Shown one piece after another: positions 59,700 to 64,000 of a stretch of DNA of 64,000 nucleotides (position 1 is the stretch's first letter; each line of letters begins with the position of its first letter). The notes beneath the pieces are model-generated. The model saw only the letters and a program-made list of their open reading frames with translations. It was not told the DNA's origin and made no database searches. The stretch comes from Lachnospiraceae bacterium. GTDB taxonomy: Bacteria; Bacillota; Clostridia; Lachnospirales; Lachnospiraceae. The stretch covers positions 62,001-126,000 of the forward strand of contig JAFVHP010000011.1 of assembly GCA_017474455.1 (NCBI GenBank). Reading direction: 5' to 3'. The position numbers were made by a program, and so were the translations under genes.

Positions 59700-60473
59700 T
59701 CAGTTCTCCTTGTTCAGGTTTTTCGTGAAGAATTCATCCACCTTTTCCCAGGAATCCATTGCCTGTTCCTGCCTGTAGGCGGGTGCGTGATAATACCAGA
59801 AGCCGTGTCCGGCACCGTCATATCTGTAGAAGGTATGTTCCTTGCCTGCAGCGGTAAGCCGCTCATCCAGTCTGTCTACTTCTTCAGGAGTAGGGAAGCG
59901 GTCGTCATTGCCGAAAATGCCGAGCAGGGGGATGGAGAGCTGTTCGGTGTAGTCGATCGCGGCTACCGGGCGTTCAGGAGTCAGTTCCTCAGGTTTGGGA
60001 AGGACACCTGCGCCCCAGCAGTCCACTGCCGCATCAAAACCCGGAACAATGCACCCTGCCATGAATGCGTGCCGTCCGCCTGAGCACATACCGATCACAC
60101 CGACTTTTCCGTTTGATTGGGGCTGTGCTTTTAAGAAGGCGAGGCTGGCCGCAGCGTCAGCCATGACGTCACTGTCCTTGCAGCCGCCGTTTTCCCTGGC
60201 TTTCTGGGACATTTCTTCAGGTGTTCCCGTACCGAACACTCTGTATATATCGGGGCAGATCACACTGTAACCGTGCTCCGCGAACCTTCTGGAGATCTCT
60301 CTGTGCCATTCGTCCCATCCGGGCATATGCGGGATGAGAACGATACCGGGATAGCGGGTGATCCCGAGCGGTCTTGCGTAATACGCGGGGATCTGTCTGC
60401 CGCCTTCTCCCGCGAAAGAAATGGTCTCGGCTACTACGCCGCTGTAAGCGCCTGTCTGAAATTTATTCCACAT
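59700..60473 (-). CDS. Dienelactone hydrolase family protein
   Basis: 257 residues, alpha/beta hydrolase fold. The nucleophile motif is GVIGMCSGGRHAFMAG (cysteine as in dienelactone hydrolases), the acid is in LGIFGNDDRFPT, and the histidine in YDGAGHGFWYYH. It may cleave an ester, lactone or halogenated substrate in the cytoplasm; a true dienelactone pathway is absent here. MWNKFQTGAY at 60473 is the start, with CAGGAGGTTATT upstream; an in-frame ATG five codons earlier lies before that ribosome site. It is the first gene of the minus-strand operon and diverges from moxR. Confidence 0.87.
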   Translation of the reverse strand: MWNKFQTGAYSGVVAETISFAGEGGRQIPAYYARPLGITRYPGIVLIPHMPGWDEWHREISRRFAEHGYSVICPDIYRVFGTGTPEEMSQKARENGGCKDSDVMADAAASLAFLKAQPQSNGKVGVIGMCSGGRHAFMAGCIVPGFDAAVDCWGAGVLPKPEELTPERPVAAIDYTEQLSIPLLGIFGNDDRFPTPEEVDRLDERLTAAGKEHTFYRYDGAGHGFWYYHAPAYRQEQAMDSWEKVDEFFTKNLNKEN

Positions 60474-60616
60474 AATAACCTCCTGCACTCTGATGCGTTA
60501 AACCCGTTCCGATCAGTGTACTCATAAAAAAACATAAGTTATGCTACAAATTAAGGATAACATCCTGAAGGCAGAAAAACTATGATTACTTATTATGGTA
60601 TACTTTTTTTGAACGG

Positions 60617-60660
60617 CTGCGGCATCATCCGCAGTGCGTCTGCCGGAGTATTTCCGGCAG
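60617..60660 (+). promoter_or_regulatory. Tandem hairpins in moxR leader
   Basis: CTGCGG-CATCAT-CCGCAG then CTGCCGGA-GTATT-TCCGGCAG, five bases apart, 40 bases before the moxR start. No T-run follows either. Confidence 0.5.
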
Positions 60661-60699
60661 GTCTGTGACTGTAAACGGATTTACGGCAGGAGCATAAAA

Positions 60700-61665
60700 A
60701 TGGGTCAGAGTATAACATCTGCAATAAGGGAAAACGTTGAGAAGGTGATCGTCGGAAAGACAGACGTGATCGATCTTCTGCTTGCAGCGATCGCGGCCGG
60801 AGGAAATGTACTGATCGAAGACCTTCCCGGAACAGGCAAAACGATGCTTGCAAGGGCCCTTGCAAAGTCGATGGATTTTTCGTTTGGGCGGATCCAGTTC
60901 ACACCGGACCTTCTGCCGAGCGATGTCACCGGTCTTTCCTATTATGATCAGTCGGTAAGCAGGTTTGTTTTCCGTGAAGGACCGGTCTTTACGAACCTTC
61001 TTCTGGCAGACGAGATCAACCGTGCAACCCCCAGGACCCAGTCGGCGCTGCTTGAGTGTATGGAAGAAAAGAGCGTGACTGTAGACGGCGAGACCAGGAA
61101 GCTCAAAGCACCGTTCTTTGTCATCGCGACCCAGAATCCCGTGGAGACGCTCGGGACTTACCCTCTCCCGGAAGCGCAGCTGGACCGTTTTATGATGAAA
61201 CTCCATATCGGAAATCTTTCCTCCCGGGAAGAGAGAAGTATGGTGGACAGGCTGATCTCAAGGGATAACAGCTCGGTGCTGAACGATCTTTCACCCGCCG
61301 CAACGCTGGAGCAGGTCCTTGAGATCCAGAAACAGGCCATGAACGTCCGAGTCCATGATGAGCTCAGGGATTATATCGTAGCGCTGTGCCAGGCATCCCG
61401 GACCCTGGGAGGACAGTCCCACGCCGCATATCTGCAGCCGGGCGGGATCAGCCCCAGAGGCACGATATCCCTTGTCAGGGCGTCCCAGGGCTATGCGCTG
61501 GTCATGGGAAGGGACTACGTAGTGCCCGAAGATATCAAGGCAGTTGCTGTTCCCGTCCTTGCCCACAGGCTCATCTGCGATGAAGATGAAAGCGTCAGGA
61601 TCAGCAGGATAAACGATCTGCTTTCCAAAACACCCGTTCCGACAGAGGACTGGTCAAGACTATGA
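60700..61665 (+). CDS. MoxR-family AAA+ ATPase
   Basis: 321 residues. Walker A DLPGTGKTML (K48), Walker B LLADEINRAT (D104-E105), and PVETLGTYPLPEAQLDRFMM with the sensor/arginine region. MoxR proteins act as chaperones that load metals or assemble complexes, usually with DUF58 and VWA partners in one operon. That is the case here: a DUF58 gene overlaps by four bases. The start at 60700 (MGQSITSAIR) follows GGCAGGAGCATAAAA; an in-frame ATG at 60634 lies inside the tandem hairpins. Client unknown. Confidence 0.93.
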   Translation: MGQSITSAIRENVEKVIVGKTDVIDLLLAAIAAGGNVLIEDLPGTGKTMLARALAKSMDFSFGRIQFTPDLLPSDVTGLSYYDQSVSRFVFREGPVFTNLLLADEINRATPRTQSALLECMEEKSVTVDGETRKLKAPFFVIATQNPVETLGTYPLPEAQLDRFMMKLHIGNLSSREERSMVDRLISRDNSSVLNDLSPAATLEQVLEIQKQAMNVRVHDELRDYIVALCQASRTLGGQSHAAYLQPGGISPRGTISLVRASQGYALVMGRDYVVPEDIKAVAVPVLAHRLICDEDESVRISRINDLLSKTPVPTEDWSRL

Positions 61666-62753
61666 TCCTTATCTTCTTCGCGGCGGCAGCGCTGCTTCTG
61701 TACATACTGCAGGCCGCGTATAAAAGAAGCTGGCCGAAGGAACTGAGCGCCGAGCTCAGTTTTGACGGCGGATATATCTATGAAGACGACGAATCCGCAA
61801 TGTATGAGGTGATCGAAAACAGAAAGCGGCTGCCGGTCTTCCTGCTGGAGGTCGGGTTCAAGATCGGCCGCGGCATCAGTTTTATCGACACCGAGAATAC
61901 AAACGTCAGCGACTATGTTTATAAACGGGATATCTATGCCCTCGGCGGTTATGAAAGGATCACGAGGACGATCCGCCTCGTCGGAAAGGGAAGGGGGTAT
62001 TTTCCTGTGTCCGACGTTTCCCTGTCAGCTTTTTCCCTATTTCATACAAAGCGTTATCTTTGCCAGGCGGGGCAGGATGCGGCCATCTACGTTTATGCAA
62101 AAAGAACGGCCCTCGGCAGGATAGTGCCGGCTCTGGATTCGATCCTCGGGGAAGAAGAGAGCCGTCGGAAGTTCCTGGAGGATCCCTTTGCTTTTTCCTC
62201 CATCAGGGATTATACGATCAGTGACCCGATGAAAAGCATCAACTGGAAAGCCAGCGCCAGATCGGGAGAACTGATGGTCAACACTTATGCTTCGACTATG
62301 ACAGCACGCCTTATGGTCCTGCTGGATATTGAAGACAGCGGGATCTGGAAGAGGCAGGAACTGGTGGAAGACAGTATCAGGGTCGCGGCGACACTGCTGC
62401 AGAGATATCTGGCAGCCGGAAGGGAAGCAGGCCTTGCCGTTAATGCACAAGGAACGGAAATGATCATGCCGGGCAAAGGCGGAGCGCTCAGGCACAGGGC
62501 TGAAAGACTGCTGACTTCGGATTTTGAAAAAGAAAGGCCATTCCCCCTGCAGGAGTTATTCAGGCATGTACCGGAGGACGTTATCCCTGTGGTCATATCG
62601 AAAAATGCGGACCGGGAGCTGATCTTTTCGCTCACGGGAGCATTCGGGAGCGAGAGGCGCATACTTCTTGTCGTACCGCACGGAAAAGACGAAAAGCCGG
62701 TGCTGCCGGTAAGCGGCGGTATAGAGACAGTATACCGGGAAGTCTTAAGCTGA
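61662..62753 (+). CDS. DUF58 domain protein
   Basis: 363 residues. A short hydrophobic N-terminus (MILIFFAAAALLLYILQAAY) suggests membrane anchoring, then two beta-sandwich-like regions and the DUF58 core: FAFSSIRDYTISDPMKSINW followed by KASARSGELMVNTYAST, the most conserved block of the family. DUF58 proteins resemble von Willebrand A domains and partner with MoxR ATPases. Envelope stress or transglutaminase-like modification is the family's usual context. It overlaps moxR (ATGA) and precedes a membrane protein gene by 16 bases. Confidence 0.88.
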   Translation: MILIFFAAAALLLYILQAAYKRSWPKELSAELSFDGGYIYEDDESAMYEVIENRKRLPVFLLEVGFKIGRGISFIDTENTNVSDYVYKRDIYALGGYERITRTIRLVGKGRGYFPVSDVSLSAFSLFHTKRYLCQAGQDAAIYVYAKRTALGRIVPALDSILGEEESRRKFLEDPFAFSSIRDYTISDPMKSINWKASARSGELMVNTYASTMTARLMVLLDIEDSGIWKRQELVEDSIRVAATLLQRYLAAGREAGLAVNAQGTEMIMPGKGGALRHRAERLLTSDFEKERPFPLQELFRHVPEDVIPVVISKNADRELIFSLTGAFGSERRILLVVPHGKDEKPVLPVSGGIETVYREVLS

Positions 62754-62769
62754 CCCGAAGGACCTGGTC

Positions 62770-64000
62770 ATGGAAAAGCACGGGAGAGACACAAAATTCT
62801 ATAAGCGGGTGAGATTCGTGCTGGAGTGCCTGCACGTCCTGTTTACGCTGCCGTTTGTACTTACGGCGATCGTGATCTTTGCCGGACAGCGGGATCCTGC
62901 CGTATTGCTCCTCGTTTATCTTTCCGGATACCTTCTTCTGCCGGCTGTGGTGATCCAGAAGAAAGTCCTGATCAGAAATATCCCTCTGGCAAAATGCATC
63001 CTGATCGTTCTGGCAAACGCTGTCATGGAGGCGGCGATCGGCTATGCCGGATCATTCCATCCGCTGCTTATCCGGTACAGGGCAGGTATCATCGCCGCTC
63101 TTGTGATCGGTTCTGTCTTGACCGGCATAGACACGCTTCTTGCCAGGAAAACGGAAACGGACAGGCAGGAGGCCTTAAGGCTGGGGGAGGTCGATTTTAC
63201 CGGACAGGCGTATGTCCTGCAGAAACCTTCCGCAGTGGCATTGGCTTATATATTCGTGTTCTATGTGGTCGGCCTGCTGGCCCGTACGGATGTCCTTTGC
63301 AACATCGCACTGATCGTGGCGGTCCTGTATCTGATCACGGTAAAAGTCTATGACTTTATTGAAAAATCAGAAGAATATCTGAAGATCAACCATAACACGG
63401 CGTCTCTCCCTGCGGGCAGGATCCTCAGGACCGGGACACTTTTGCTGCTGGCCGTGCTTCTTGCGATCGGGCTGGCTGCTGTTCCGGCTGCCGCCGCCAT
63501 AAGGTACAGGATCTATCCTTCACTGGAGATCAGGGTCCCGGAAGGACAGGCAGCAGAGACTCTCGGCCTCACGGCACCTTCTTCCGGACCTGTCATGCCT
63601 CCGGGAGGTGCTGCCATGGGCAATCCGCTGGACGAACTGGTCCCGGAGGACGATTTTGAATGGCCGGCATGGATAAACGACATCGTATATGTGCTTGCCG
63701 GGATCATCCTTTTCTGCGTGCTGATCGCCGTTATCAGGATAATAAAGGAAGTATTTGTACGATTTACAAGGGAGTATGACGACAACGGGGATATCGTGGA
63801 AACGATCGACCCCGATGAAAAGAGACAGACCCTGTATTCCGCCGGGAAGATCGACAGGCGTTCTGCGCAGGGCGGTGTCAGGTACAGGTATAAACGCATG
63901 ATCCGGAAGAACCTGAAAGGACGGCCCATGCCGCAGGAAACACCCGTCGAGATAGAGAAAAGGGCAGGGATACAGGACAGACCGGATGTCATAAAACTGC
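62770..64000 (+). CDS. Membrane protein of the MoxR-DUF58 operon, incomplete at window edge
   Basis: Open to the right edge, 410 codons seen. It starts MEKHGRDTKFYKRVRFVLEC at 62770. The N-terminal half has about seven hydrophobic helices (TLPFVLTAIVIFAG, LLLVYLSGYLLLPAVVI, AVMEAAIGYAGS and others), then a Pro/Gly-rich segment (GLTAPSSGPVMPPGG), one more helix (VYVLAGIILFCVLIAVIRII) and a charged soluble region. The place after MoxR and DUF58 is often taken by a transglutaminase-like or DUF4129 membrane protein; neither motif is visible in the part seen. Function not deduced. The start has only a weak ribosome site. Confidence 0.75.
   Translation, partial: MEKHGRDTKFYKRVRFVLECLHVLFTLPFVLTAIVIFAGQRDPAVLLLVYLSGYLLLPAVVIQKKVLIRNIPLAKCILIVLANAVMEAAIGYAGSFHPLLIRYRAGIIAALVIGSVLTGIDTLLARKTETDRQEALRLGEVDFTGQAYVLQKPSAVALAYIFVFYVVGLLARTDVLCNIALIVAVLYLITVKVYDFIEKSEEYLKINHNTASLPAGRILRTGTLLLLAVLLAIGLAAVPAAAAIRYRIYPSLEIRVPEGQAAETLGLTAPSSGPVMPPGGAAMGNPLDELVPEDDFEWPAWINDIVYVLAGIILFCVLIAVIRIIKEVFVRFTREYDDNGDIVETIDPDEKRQTLYSAGKIDRRSAQGGVRYRYKRMIRKNLKGRPMPQETPVEIEKRAGIQDRPDVIKL

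Noticed and set aside
62826-63353. A 175-codon plus-strand frame, Arg/Cys/Gly-rich
   Set aside because: It is out of frame with the clear membrane protein starting at 62770, whose frame stays open to the window edge and shows real membrane helices.
1-64000. CRISPR arrays, transposase or phage genes
   Set aside because: No array of regularly spaced direct repeats was found apart from coding repeats, and no integrase, transposase or capsid-like protein was recognised.

Overview
The window looks like a chromosomal segment of an anaerobic, gut-type clostridium, most likely Lachnospiraceae. The grounds are GC content near 50 percent, an Hnd-type [FeFe]-hydrogenase operon, solute-binding lipoproteins of the Firmicute DUF3502 type, Shine-Dalgarno sites of the AGGAGG type, an infC-rpmI-rplT operon with an AUU start and attenuator leader, and no outer-membrane genes. 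No phage, insertion sequence, plasmid or CRISPR genes were seen. The taxonomic assignment is an inference from family recognition only.

Region by region. 1-1636 (minus): the promoter-proximal part of an NAD(P)-linked [FeFe]-hydrogenase operon (hndA, a small ATPase, hndB, start of hndC). hndA carries an in-frame amber codon. 1912-5060 (plus): a five-gene module built around a ferredoxin-like protein with an [FeFe]-hydrogenase H-cluster domain and no visible output domain of its own; its neighbours are two DRTGG proteins, an anti-sigma-type ATPase and a PHP phosphoesterase. This looks like a hydrogen or redox sensing relay. 5256-12401: three large paralogous solute-binding lipoproteins without any permease. 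After the first comes a two-gene unit resembling the beta and alpha subunits of C-glycoside deglycosidases. 12522-14656: a TetR regulator with a twin-palindrome operator, and a MATE pump. 14749-25876: a mixed block with GT-C-like and TraX-like membrane proteins, an FAD dehydrogenase, MscL with a zinc ribbon, an Orn/Lys/Arg decarboxylase, an HD hydrolase, and a GT4-GT2 glycosyltransferase pair. The two divergent genes around 22.9 kb appear to be transcribed as leaderless mRNAs.

25898-27631: translation genes. A strong promoter, an attenuator leader, infC (apparently one base short), rpmI, rplT and tRNA-Pro. 27744-38037: a second MATE pump, an MFS transporter, a GT-C-like protein, then an envelope set (membrane-anchored clostripain-like protease, DUF1934 protein, diacylglycerol-kinase-like lipid kinase, LCP ligase). 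38137-40485: metY and purC converge on a 178-bp imperfect palindrome with a bidirectional terminator at its centre. 40728-46225: an endonuclease/phosphatase-fold protein, thymidylate synthase, DHFR, a parvulin-like lipoprotein, an amidase lipoprotein and a small secreted protein. 46386-52294: a DUF3298 protein, a YfbR-type nucleotidase, an M3 oligopeptidase, a sugar isomerase behind a MerR-type promoter, and a MerR regulator. 52453-57357: an RND transporter of 1634 residues with an insertion of about 500 residues. 57383-64000: PfkB kinase, an anSME-like radical SAM enzyme, a dienelactone hydrolase, and a MoxR-DUF58-membrane protein operon that runs off the right edge.

The most interesting items are the H-cluster sensor module, the deglycosidase-like locus with its triplicated orphan binding proteins, the leaderless promoters, the giant RND insertion, and two lesions in highly conserved genes (hndA amber, infC minus-one). 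The lesions could be sequencing errors or real biology.
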